Positions 32,998 to 40,766 of a stretch of DNA of 64,000 nt are shown here, in pieces. Below the pieces are notes generated by a model. It saw only the letters and a list, made by a program, of their open reading frames with translations. It did no database searches and had not been told where the DNA came from. The position numbers and the translations under genes were made by a program. Origin of the DNA: Microbispora bryophytorum (GTDB lineage Bacteria > Actinomycetota > Actinomycetes > Streptosporangiales > Streptosporangiaceae); assembly GCF_006874465.1 (NCBI RefSeq), contig NZ_VIRL01000004.1, positions 124,001-188,000 of the forward strand, given 5' to 3'. Each line of letters opens with the position of its first letter. The first letter of the stretch is position 1.

Positions 32998-33244
32998 ATC
33001 ACGATCATGCCTTGGGTGACGAGTCGGCCGCCGAGGAGACTTGTCCGAGTGGGCAGGACCAGCTGTCGGCGGTCGAGGCAGTCCAGGGCCCCTTCCCAGG
33101 GGGAGAGGTGGAGGTAGCGGCTGCCGGTTCCCGGCTCGTGCGGCGGATAGACGTCCGGGCCGGAGAGCACGTCGACTCCCCAGGACCGGAGCTTGTCGAT
33201 GTGCTCCTGGAAGGTGGGGTGACGTGGTGTGTCACCGTAAGAGC
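32931..33244 (-). pseudogene. C-terminal remnant of a PPC-decarboxylase-type flavoprotein
   Basis: After an in-frame stop the minus strand reads TPRHPTFQEHIDKLRSWGVDVL then SGPDVYPPHEPGTGSRYLHL and SPWEGALDCL. This matches the C-terminal part of flavoprotein/phosphopantothenoylcysteine decarboxylase-like proteins of Actinobacteria (HP....RLRSWGV.VL.GPDVYP.HEPG....LF.W). The catalytic N-terminal two-thirds is missing, and the frame then overlaps the HAD gene start. It is a deletion remnant, not a functional gene. Confidence 0.65.
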
Positions 33245-33487
33245 GCTATCAGACAATCGCCGGCCGCTTCAGAAAGCGCGCTCGGTGTCGTACGGCGTGG
33301 GGGCGTGGGCGGACTCGGACGCGTGGACGCCGAGGTCCGGCGGGGCTGTTGCCGCCCGGACGTCCGCGATCGGCCCCGGATCCGCAGGTGACGACCACTA
33401 GGGTGGTGGGTTAACGCGACGGGAACGGCGGATGACCAGATCCCGCTCGCTCCATCAGCGCCGAGCCCGTCCAGGAGACGCGACAGG

Positions 33488-34372
33488 ATGACCAGCCCGA
33501 AGGCCACCGTCGACGTGGTGGTGCTCACCATGAACGACCGGCCCGAGCCGTTCGAACGGGCGATGGAATCCCTCCTGGCGCAGCGGGACGTCGATCTGCG
33601 TGTGGTCATCGTCGGCAACGGCGTACAGCCTGATCACGTGCCCCCCGGGGTCCGTACGGTGGTCCTGCCCGTCAACGAGGGCATTCCCGCCGGGCGGAAC
33701 GCCGGCTCTGACGCCCTCGCCGGGGCGGACGCCGGCGAGTTCGTCTTCTTCCTCGACAACGACGCCGTCCTGCCTGCCACCGACACCCTCGCCCGGCTCA
33801 TCGCCGTCGCCCGCCGTCACCCGGGGGCGGCCTACATCCAGCCGCGCATCGCCGACCCCGGCACCGGGGTCACGCTGCGCCGATGGGTGCCCCGCCTGCG
33901 CGCCGGGACGGCCACCCGGCCGGGCACCATCACCGTAATGGCCGAAGGCGTCGTCCTCATCCGCCGCGCCGACTACGAGGAGGCCGGGGGCTGGCCGGGC
34001 CACTTCTTCCTCTTCCACGAGGGCATCGACCTGAGCTGGCGGCTCTGGGACCTCGGACGCACCGGTTACTACGCGCCGGACGTCGTCATCCACCATCCCG
34101 CCACCGACCCCGCGAGGCACGCACCCTTCTACCGCCTCGTCGCGCGCAACCGCGTGTGGCTCGCCTACCGCCGGCTGCCCGCCCCGCTCATTCCCGTCTA
34201 TCTGGCCGTCTGGATCGTGGTCAGCGTCGCCCGGATTCGCTCCCGGGCGAACCTCGCGGTCTGGTTCCGGGGGCTGCGCGAGGGACTGAAGGGCGGGCAC
34301 GGGCAGCGCCGTCCCATGTCCTGGGCCACCGTGGCGCGGCTCACCCGCGCGGGGCGCCCCCCGATCGTCTGA
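33488..34372 (+). CDS. Family 2 glycosyltransferase
   Basis: 294 residues. The GT-A core is shown by VVVLTMNDRPEPFERAMESLLAQ at the start, FVFFLDNDAVLP (the DxD metal-binding motif) and GHFFLFHEGIDLSWRLWDLGRTGYY (the acceptor/base ED-like region). A hydrophobic segment near residues 230-250 (PLIPVYLAVWIVVSVARI) with flanking basic residues suggests membrane association. It adds a sugar to a lipid-linked or cell-wall acceptor; the sugar is unknown. GGAG is ten bases before the ATG. It stands alone after the variable region. Confidence 0.88.
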   Translation: MTSPKATVDVVVLTMNDRPEPFERAMESLLAQRDVDLRVVIVGNGVQPDHVPPGVRTVVLPVNEGIPAGRNAGSDALAGADAGEFVFFLDNDAVLPATDTLARLIAVARRHPGAAYIQPRIADPGTGVTLRRWVPRLRAGTATRPGTITVMAEGVVLIRRADYEEAGGWPGHFFLFHEGIDLSWRLWDLGRTGYYAPDVVIHHPATDPARHAPFYRLVARNRVWLAYRRLPAPLIPVYLAVWIVVSVARIRSRANLAVWFRGLREGLKGGHGQRRPMSWATVARLTRAGRPPIV

Positions 34373-34429
34373 CCGGCGGGCCCCGCCCTCGGGCCGTCAC
34401 CCCGCCCCATGGGACGGAGTAGGACGAGC

Positions 34430-34615
34430 TGCCACGTGTCTTCGAGGGGGTTCTGGCGCTCGCCGTCGGCGCGCAGCCTGCCCGGCTCCGGCCTTGGCCT
34501 GTCGATCGTGGAGCGGGCCGTACGGGACATCGGGGGCCGGGTCGCGATCGAGAACGCGCCGGGCGGCGGGACGCTCGCCACGGTCGAACTCCCCTGCGCT
34601 CCGCCCGGGGCCTGA
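34430..34615 (+). pseudogene. Sensor histidine kinase C-terminal remnant
   Basis: GSGLGLSIVERAVRDIGGRV and NAPGGGTLATVELP are the G2 box and last strand of a HATPase_c domain. Just upstream VFEG and FWRSPSARSLP (the F box) occur in two adjacent frames, so a frameshift lies near 34450. The rest of the kinase is absent. A remnant of a deleted two-component system. Confidence 0.65.
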
Positions 34616-34831
34616 CCCGTCCGGCCCCCGGTCCTGGGCTGGGTCGTGGAGCTGCGGCCGTATGCCGCCGCGCAGGGTGAGGGCCGGGCAGGCCGACACG
34701 TCCGTGACGGCGGCGGCGTGGACGTCGAGTCCCGCGACTGCCATCGTGTAGACAATTTCGATGGATTGGGCGATACGGTCTGTCCGAAACCAGGGATTTA
34801 CTGAGTTCCGATAGATACCCTTTTGAAACCT
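34616..34831. other. Intergenic, no gene called
   Basis: About 215 bases with falling G+C content to the right. A short minus-strand frame (MAVAGLDVHAAAVTDVS) loosely recalls the N-terminus of IS110-type transposases (GLDVH), but it is too short to call. No terminator or repeat stands out. Confidence 0.3.
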
Positions 34832-34860
34832 TTGACTACTGACATCCACTCTCGTAGTGA
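34832..34860 (+). promoter_or_regulatory. Promoter for the LVIVD-repeat protein
   Basis: TTGACT (34832-34837), 17 bases, TAGTGA (34855-34860), in an A+T-rich stretch. It is followed by a leader of about 65 bases and a strong AAGGAGG ribosome site. Confidence 0.45.
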
Positions 34861-34931
34861 TTAGAGTCATTTTGCTGTCGATCTTCGGCGATGCGGCTTA
34901 CGTCCGCTTCGCTGCCCCTCAAGGAGGGTTT

Positions 34932-36410
34932 GTGAGAGTGAAGCCTCTCGTAGCGGCCGCTGCCGCCCTGTTAACAGCGGCGGCGCTGCAGATCCCCGGA
35001 GCCGGCCCGGCGTTCGCCGACCCGCCGCCCCCTCCGGGCCCGTCCGACAACTCCGCCCACGGCGGACCGATCCTGGATGACGTGCACAACGTCCCGACGA
35101 CCGCCGTCAAGAGCAACGTCACGTTCGTGGACAACGTCAAAGGCGTGAGCGGCTATTCAGGGCTCAACTTCATCGGCTACGACAAGTACGGCTACGACTT
35201 CATGTTCGCCAACGGCACCGGCGGCCTCGCCGTCTGGTCGCTGAAGGATCCCGAGCACCCGGCGCTGGTCTCCACCGTCACGGCGGCCCAGCTCCGTCAG
35301 CCGGGGGACACCCAGGACAGGTTCTGGGAAGGCGAGAACATGACCGTCGACCCGAAGCGCAAGCTGGTCTTCCTCAGCAGGGACCCGCGGGGCTTCGGCG
35401 GCACCGTCTCGACCGGCCAGTCGGGCGTCTACATCGTCGACGTGAAGGACCCTTGGAAGCCGAAGGTCGTCGTCTTCCAGCCGGTCCCGGCCGGACACAC
35501 GGCCACCTGCATCAACGACTGCTCCTACCTGTGGTCGGTCGGACCGGCCAACACCGGTACGCCGGGCCAGGACCCGTCCTGGAAGGGCGTGCCGATCCGG
35601 GTGACCGACATCCGTGACCCCAAGCACCCGAAGACCCTGGACCTGGCGCTCGACCTCGGCCGATTCGACGGCGTCACCGACTACGTGCACAGTGTCGACG
35701 TCGACAAGAACGGCGTCGCCTGGGTCTCCGGCGAGGGCGGCGTCCGCGGTTACTGGACCAAGGGCAACCACTACGACCCGGTGCGGAAGACCAAGCGGGT
35801 GGCGACGGCGTACGACCCGATCCCGTACGCGGGTGGCACGGCCGTGCCGACCAACCCGCAGGGCACCGAATTCTTCGACTACTTCGACCACAACGCGTAC
35901 CACAACACGGAGAAGCTCGGCTCCTTCGACAAGGGCGAGCTGGTCTACGTCACCAACGAGAACATCACCACCTGCTCGCAGGCGGGCGAGTTCAAGATCG
36001 TTTCGTTGAAGGGCAGCTACGACGGCGAGGGCTGGAAGTCCACGCCGGAGAAGCCGGTCCGGCTCAACCTGGTCAGCCACTGGTCGCCGTGGGGCAAGGA
36101 GGGGTCGGCCACCAGCGGCAGCTGCTCCGCCCACTGGTTCACGGTGAACGGCAACATCGTGGCCATCGGCTGGTACGGCCAGGGCACCCGGTTCCTCGAC
36201 GTGTCCGACCCGACCAAGCCCACCCAGGTCGGCTACTTCCGCGTTCCGTCCGGCACGGGTGTGACCGCCGGCTCGGCGTCGGCCGCCTACTGGCACAACG
36301 GCCTGGTCTACGTCGCGGACTACAACCGGGGCGTCGACGTGCTGCGGTTCGACGGCAAGCTCGCGGGCGCGCCGGACGACAAGATCTGCTGGAACTCCTG
36401 CGACAAGTAA
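34932..36410 (+). CDS. Secreted LVIVD-repeat beta-propeller-like protein
   Basis: 492 residues with a signal peptide (KPLVAAAAALLTAAALQIPGAGPAFA). The body shows LVIVD-type units, for example GLAVWSLKDPEHPALVSTV, SGVYIVDVKDPWKPKVVVF, VTDIRDPKHPKTLDL and TRFLDVSDPTKPTQVGYF. These form a beta-propeller-like fold of unknown activity outside the cell. Two Cys pairs (CINDC and the C-terminal CWNSC) may form disulfides. GTG 34932 is chosen because AAGGAGG lies four bases upstream. It reads in the same direction as the copper-type genes that follow and is separated from them by a terminator hairpin, so it may be independently expressed. Confidence 0.85.
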   Translation: MRVKPLVAAAAALLTAAALQIPGAGPAFADPPPPPGPSDNSAHGGPILDDVHNVPTTAVKSNVTFVDNVKGVSGYSGLNFIGYDKYGYDFMFANGTGGLAVWSLKDPEHPALVSTVTAAQLRQPGDTQDRFWEGENMTVDPKRKLVFLSRDPRGFGGTVSTGQSGVYIVDVKDPWKPKVVVFQPVPAGHTATCINDCSYLWSVGPANTGTPGQDPSWKGVPIRVTDIRDPKHPKTLDLALDLGRFDGVTDYVHSVDVDKNGVAWVSGEGGVRGYWTKGNHYDPVRKTKRVATAYDPIPYAGGTAVPTNPQGTEFFDYFDHNAYHNTEKLGSFDKGELVYVTNENITTCSQAGEFKIVSLKGSYDGEGWKSTPEKPVRLNLVSHWSPWGKEGSATSGSCSAHWFTVNGNIVAIGWYGQGTRFLDVSDPTKPTQVGYFRVPSGTGVTAGSASAAYWHNGLVYVADYNRGVDVLRFDGKLAGAPDDKICWNSCDK

Positions 36411-36421
36411 CCGTCGGAGCC

Positions 36422-36463
36422 GGAGCCGGCCCGGGGCGGGAAGTCCCCGCTCGGGCCGGCTCC
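36422..36463 (+). terminator. Terminator after the LVIVD-repeat gene
   Basis: GGAGCCGGCCCG and CGGGCCGGCTCC form a perfect 12-bp stem 12 bases after the stop codon. The loop itself can form an inner GGGG/CCCC pair. Confidence 0.75.
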
Positions 36464-36488
36464 GCCCTGACGGAGTGGAAGGTTGACG

Positions 36489-38375
36489 GTGCGACGCCGA
36501 CATGTCACGCGGGGGACGACCGCCGCCGTGCCCGCCGCCGTGCCCTGTGCGATGCCTCCCCGGGCCCGGCTGGTCGCGCGGCTCGTGGCGATCGTGTTCC
36601 TGGCGGCCGGCGGCCTGGTCGTGGGCCTTTTCTCCGAAACGGCCCCGGCGTACGCGCACGCCTACCTCCAGGAGAGCTCGCCGGTCGACGGCCAGGTGCT
36701 GGCCTCGCCCCCGGCCGAGGTCCGGCTCCGCTTCGACGAGGCGGTGAGCCTGGGCGGGCGGTCCATCCAGTTGCTCGATCCCACGGGCAAGGAGCTGGCG
36801 ATCGGCGCCGGGGAGTACGCGGACGGCAAGACCGACACGGCGCGGGCGAGCCTGCCCCGGAACCTGGCCGAGGGAACCTACGTGGTGTCCTGGCGGGTCA
36901 CGTCCGTGGACTCGCATGTGGTGTCGGGCGCGTTCAGCTTCAGCGTCGGCCACCCGAGCGCGACGGCCGCCCCGGTGGAGCAGGACACCGACCCCGTGGT
37001 CCCCGTCGTCGCCGCGGCCGGCCGCGCCATGGCGTACCTCGGAGTGGCCCTCGCCCTCGGCGGCGGGATGTTCGTGGCCGCGCTCTGGCCCGCCGGCCGC
37101 GACGACCGGCGCGGCCGGCGGGTCGTCTGGTCGGGGTTCGCCGCGCTGGCCGCCGGCACCGCCGTGGTGCTGCTCGTCCAGGGGCCGTACGCCGACGGCA
37201 GGTCGCTGATCACGGTGTTCGACCCCGGCCTACTGGGCGCGACGCTGTCCACCCGGCTGGGCTACGCGCTGCTGGCCCGGCTGGTGCTCGTGGTCGTCCT
37301 CGGCGTGGTCTTCCTGATCGCGGTGGGCCGCCCCTCGCCCGCCGCCGGTCCCGAGCCGGCCGGTCCCATATTGGCCGGTCCCGAGCCGGCTGGCGCCGCC
37401 CGGAGGATCGTGCTGCCCGCGGTCGCCGCCGCCGGCGCCGTCGCCATGACGCTGACCTGGACGCTAGCGGACCACGCGCAGAGCGGAACGCAGATCTGGC
37501 TGGCCGTCCCGGCGACCAGCCTGCACCTGCTCGCCATGGCGCTGTGGCTGGGCGGCCTGGTCGCACTTGCGGTCTGCGTGCTCGCCCCGGCCGCCAAGCG
37601 GGGCCCCGCGCTGCTTTCTCTGGAGCCCGCGCTCCCCAGGTTCTCCCAGCTCGCGCTGCTCTGCTTCGCGGTGATCGCGGGCACCGGCCTGTACCTGTCA
37701 TGGCGGCAGGTGGGGACGTGGGGCGCACTCGGCGGAACCGACTTCGGGCGGCTGCTGCTTGGCAAGCTCGCCGTCGTGCTCGGCGTGCTGGCGCTCGCCT
37801 CCGGAGCGCGGCGGTTCGTACAGCGGCGCGACCGTGCCCGCCGTGCCGCCGCTGCCCCCGCTGCCCCTGCTGCCCCTGCTGCCCCCCGGGACCCCGGCGC
37901 CGCGCTGCGCGGGCTGCGCCGCTCGGTCGCCGGTGAGGTCGTGCTCGGGCTCGTCGTCGTGTCCATCACCGCCGTCCTGGTCGGGACGGCCCCGGCCCGC
38001 ACCAGCTACGCGCCGCCCGTGGACGCCACGGTCCCGTTCCCCGCCGCCGCGACCGCGTCCGGCCCGTACGGCGGACTGCGCGGCGGGTCGATCCAGGTGA
38101 AGATCGAACCGGCGAGACCGGGCGGCAACACGGCCGACATCTACCTGATCGGGCGGGACGGCACGCTGGTCCCGGTGCCCGAGATCTCCGGTGCGCTCGA
38201 ATCGCGGGACCGCGCCGTACCGGCTCTGCCCGTCACGGTGACGGCAGCCGAACCCGGCCACTACGTCGCGGGCTCGATGTCCATCCCCTACCCCGGGGAG
38301 TGGGCGCTGCGGCTGGACATCCGCGTTTCTGACTTCGACGAGACACGCGTACGTGTCCCGTTCACCGCACATTGA
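36489..38375 (+). CDS. CopC-CopD fusion, copper uptake/resistance membrane protein
   Basis: 628 residues. After a signal peptide ending APAYA the mature N-terminus is HAYLQESSPVDGQVLASPPAEV, the CopC His-brace that binds Cu(II), with the second copper residues in VTSVDSHVVSGAFSFSV. A CopD/YcnJ membrane domain follows with about eight helices (about residues 175-530) and a C-terminal periplasmic FixH/YtkA-like domain (about 540-628). It moves copper across the membrane. GTG 36489 is preferred: GGAAGG lies six bases before it; a TTG at 36483 is also in frame. A Pro/Ala-rich loop sits between two helices. The neighbouring lipoprotein and YcnI-like genes belong to the same pathway. Confidence 0.88.
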   Translation: MRRRHVTRGTTAAVPAAVPCAMPPRARLVARLVAIVFLAAGGLVVGLFSETAPAYAHAYLQESSPVDGQVLASPPAEVRLRFDEAVSLGGRSIQLLDPTGKELAIGAGEYADGKTDTARASLPRNLAEGTYVVSWRVTSVDSHVVSGAFSFSVGHPSATAAPVEQDTDPVVPVVAAAGRAMAYLGVALALGGGMFVAALWPAGRDDRRGRRVVWSGFAALAAGTAVVLLVQGPYADGRSLITVFDPGLLGATLSTRLGYALLARLVLVVVLGVVFLIAVGRPSPAAGPEPAGPILAGPEPAGAARRIVLPAVAAAGAVAMTLTWTLADHAQSGTQIWLAVPATSLHLLAMALWLGGLVALAVCVLAPAAKRGPALLSLEPALPRFSQLALLCFAVIAGTGLYLSWRQVGTWGALGGTDFGRLLLGKLAVVLGVLALASGARRFVQRRDRARRAAAAPAAPAAPAAPRDPGAALRGLRRSVAGEVVLGLVVVSITAVLVGTAPARTSYAPPVDATVPFPAAATASGPYGGLRGGSIQVKIEPARPGGNTADIYLIGRDGTLVPVPEISGALESRDRAVPALPVTVTAAEPGHYVAGSMSIPYPGEWALRLDIRVSDFDETRVRVPFTAH

Positions 38376-38391
38376 AAGGCTGGTGACACAT

Positions 38392-39144
38392 ATGCGAGGC
38401 GCTGACCGCAAGGCCCCCGGGCCGCGGGCGGCCCTGGCCGCCGCCGGCGCGATCGCCGCCGTTGTCCTGGCGGGGTGCTCCGGCGGGACGCCGGAGCCGG
38501 CGACCAAGCCGCCCTACACCGTCGAAACCATTCGCTCCGGCTTCGTCAGCGCCGCCGACCTGGGCAAGGGCGCGGCCGCGTTCGAGGACAACGATCACGC
38601 CTCGCACACCATCTACACGCCCCCGAACAGCATTCCCACCTGCCCGTACGTCCAGCGTTCCGACGACGTCAAGGTTCCGGTGGAACCGGCGATCGAGCCG
38701 GTGGGCGGGAACCCGACCGGCCGGTTCATCGTCGCCCCGCCGAAGGTGGGGCCGCAGACCCTCCCGGTCGTCACCCAGGGCGCGGTGGTCTTCGAGAGCA
38801 CCACGCTCGCCGGTAACGCGATGGACGCCGTGACGGCCGAGTCGGCCAAGTGCCCGGCGACGTTCACCATCCTCGGCGGGCCGCCGTCCATCGTGGGCGA
38901 CTACAAGACCAGCAGCCGGCCGCTGGAACTGAACGGGTGGCGGGGGTTCGCCCAGCACCTCGTGCACACCCCGCCGGCGGGCCTGGGCTCGGACACCTAT
39001 GACGACCTGATCACGGTCGTGGTACAGAAGGCGAACGCGGTCCTCTACGTCGGCTACACCCAGATCAAGAAGGTGGGCGAGCGGTCCGACACCGAGGAGA
39101 AGGTCAAGGACCTGATGACGACGACGCTGGCCCGCCTCGGCTAG
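38392..39144 (+). CDS. Lipoprotein in the copper-type locus
   Basis: 250 residues. A signal peptide ends in the lipobox VVLAGCSGG, so the mature protein is anchored by its Cys outside the membrane. Two Cys (PTCPYVQRS and AKCPATF) may form a disulfide. The sequence contains IRSGFVSAADLGKGAAAFED and a C-terminal NAVLYVGYTQI strand. It resembles actinobacterial surface lipoproteins of unknown role (sensor- or PknH-type). It has no Met/His-rich copper site. Spacing of 16 bases from the copC-copD gene and the next gene 58 bases downstream argue for one operon. The family is not firmly recognised. Confidence 0.75.
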   Translation: MRGADRKAPGPRAALAAAGAIAAVVLAGCSGGTPEPATKPPYTVETIRSGFVSAADLGKGAAAFEDNDHASHTIYTPPNSIPTCPYVQRSDDVKVPVEPAIEPVGGNPTGRFIVAPPKVGPQTLPVVTQGAVVFESTTLAGNAMDAVTAESAKCPATFTILGGPPSIVGDYKTSSRPLELNGWRGFAQHLVHTPPAGLGSDTYDDLITVVVQKANAVLYVGYTQIKKVGERSDTEEKVKDLMTTTLARLG

Positions 39145-39202
39145 CACGTCCCGGCAGATCACGATGAACGAAGCGGTGGGAGTCCCGCCGATAGGAGGAT
39201 CG

Positions 39203-40063
39203 TTGAGCGGCAGAGCACTTCCGACGGGTGTGGCGCCCGCCACGACTGGCGCCGGTCCCGCGCACCCGGTCACCCTCGGCGCGGCGGCCGTGCCGGCAGG
39301 CTTCAATCCGGCCGGAGCGGCGGACGGCGGGGCGTCCGGTGCGCCCCGGGGGGTGCGCACGTTGCGCCGCGCGGCACGCGGGCTGGTCGTCGCGGCGCTG
39401 GCGGCCTGCCTGGTCGCCGTCCTACCGGCGGCGGCGTTCGCGCACGTGAAGGTGACCGCGGACGCGGCCGTCCAGGGCGGCTACGCCGCGCTGACATTCC
39501 GGATCCCCAACGAGCACGACGACGTGAGCACCACCAAGATCGAGGTTCGGCTCCCGAGCGACTTCCCGCTGGCCTCGGTCTCGGTGAAGCCGCACCCCGG
39601 CTGGTCGTACGAGATCGAGAAGACCACCCTGGCCACGCCGATCGAGTCGCACGGCGCGAAGATCGGTGAGGTCCCCTCCAAGATCACCTGGACCGCGTCG
39701 GGCGAGGACTCGGCGATCAAGCCGGGTGAGTACGACGAGTTCTCGGTGAGCGCCGGGCCGCTGCCGGATACCGACCAGTTGGCGTTCAAGACGCTCCAGT
39801 ACTACAGCGACGGCGAAGTGGTGCGTTGGATCCAGGAGCAGGGCACCGGCGACGAGGAGCCGGAGCGGCCCGCGCCGGTGCTCGAACTCACGGCCAAGGG
39901 GGCCGTCGCGCCGGCCCCGGCCACAGCCGCCCGAGCGGCGACCGCGGCCGGGACCGGGTCGGACGCGGGGGTCTCGTGGGCGATCGGACTGTCCGCGGCC
40001 TCGCTGGTGATCTGCTTGGGATGCGCCGTGGCGCTGGCTCTACGGTGGCGCCGGACGGGATAG
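39203..40063 (+). CDS. YcnI-like (DUF1775) copper-binding membrane-anchored protein
   Basis: About 286 residues from a TTG with GGAGG four bases upstream. A GTG at 39353 just before the signal peptide is an alternative and would remove a low-complexity N-terminal stretch. The signal sequence ends AAAFA, giving a mature His-Val-Lys N-terminus; this His with a Glu forms the single-His copper brace known from YcnI. The DUF1775 domain reads AALTFRIPNEHDDVSTTKIEV ... HPGWSYEIEKT ... EYDEFSVSAGPLPD. The C-terminal helix (WAIGLSAASLVICLGCAVALAL) anchors it. It probably delivers copper together with the CopC-CopD protein. The stop codon lies in a 13-bp tandem repeat (GGACGGGATAGGC). Confidence 0.88.
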   Translation: MSGRALPTGVAPATTGAGPAHPVTLGAAAVPAGFNPAGAADGGASGAPRGVRTLRRAARGLVVAALAACLVAVLPAAAFAHVKVTADAAVQGGYAALTFRIPNEHDDVSTTKIEVRLPSDFPLASVSVKPHPGWSYEIEKTTLATPIESHGAKIGEVPSKITWTASGEDSAIKPGEYDEFSVSAGPLPDTDQLAFKTLQYYSDGEVVRWIQEQGTGDEEPERPAPVLELTAKGAVAPAPATAARAATAAGTGSDAGVSWAIGLSAASLVICLGCAVALALRWRRTG

Positions 40064-40268
40064 GCGGACGGGATAGGCGGACGGCCTGGCCGGCCCTCGC
40101 CCCCGGCACGCAGGAGCCGGTCGCAGGTCGAGGCCGCGGAGTACGGAGGCACGGACGGCGGCACGGACGGTGGCGGGTCCTCGCGGCAGAAGCTGGACGG
40201 ACGGCGTTCGGCCGCCTCCTCACCGGGTACGTGATGGGCCTTCCGACCGACGAGACGAGAGGACTCCC

Positions 40269-40685
40269 ATGGACACCGAGGGCTTCATCGCCCTGCTCAA
40301 CGAGGACCTGGAGAGTGAATACCGCTCGATCGTGCAGTACGTGCAGCACACGGCGACGATCAAGGGCGCGGAGTACCTGTCGATCATCGAGGAGCTCAAG
40401 CAGCACCTCGGCCAGGAACTCACCCACGCGAGCACGCTCGCCGAGCAGATCGACTTCCTCGGCGGCGTGCCGAGCGTCCGCGTTCCCGAGGTGCCGGTGG
40501 CGACCGACGGCGCCGACGCCCTCCGGCTCGACCTGGAGCTGGAGCAGGAGCAGTTGCGCCGCTACCGCGAGCGCGTGGAGCAGGCCCAGGAGCTCGGCTT
40601 GGGCGACGTGGCCGAGGCGCTGCGCCCGCTGCTGCAGCAGACCCAGGACCATGTCATGGACCTGCAGACCGCCCTGGGGAAGTGA
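40269..40685 (+). CDS. Ferritin-like small protein
   Basis: 138 residues, four long helices. The metal ligands expected for a bacterioferritin-like di-iron site are present: EYRSIVQYVQH (Glu/His) in helix 1-2, EELKQHLGQELTHASTLAEQI (E..H pattern) in helix 2, and EQLRRYRERVEQAQE and QQTQDHVMDL in helices 3 and 4. It could store or detoxify iron. It lacks the full length of bacterioferritin and a clear haem Met. GAGAGGA precedes the ATG. It follows the copper-type operon by 205 bases and may respond to the same metal stress. Confidence 0.8.
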   Translation: MDTEGFIALLNEDLESEYRSIVQYVQHTATIKGAEYLSIIEELKQHLGQELTHASTLAEQIDFLGGVPSVRVPEVPVATDGADALRLDLELEQEQLRRYRERVEQAQELGLGDVAEALRPLLQQTQDHVMDLQTALGK

Positions 40686-40714
40686 CGGACGGCCGCAGGC
40701 GGGTGAGGCGGCAC

Positions 40715-40739
40715 GTCGCGGCCCGTCACGGGCCGCGAC
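40715..40739. terminator. Bidirectional terminator hairpin
   Basis: GTCGCGGCCCG and CGGGCCGCGAC with a three-base loop, between convergent ferritin-like and AtuA-like genes. Confidence 0.75.
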
Positions 40740-40766
40740 CTGCCGCAACGGCTGGCCGGTCCTTCG

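Noticed and set aside
34616-34830. IS110-type transposase start (GLDVH on the minus strand)
   Set aside because: Only about 15 residues are reminiscent, the DEDD catalytic residues are absent and no element ends are visible.
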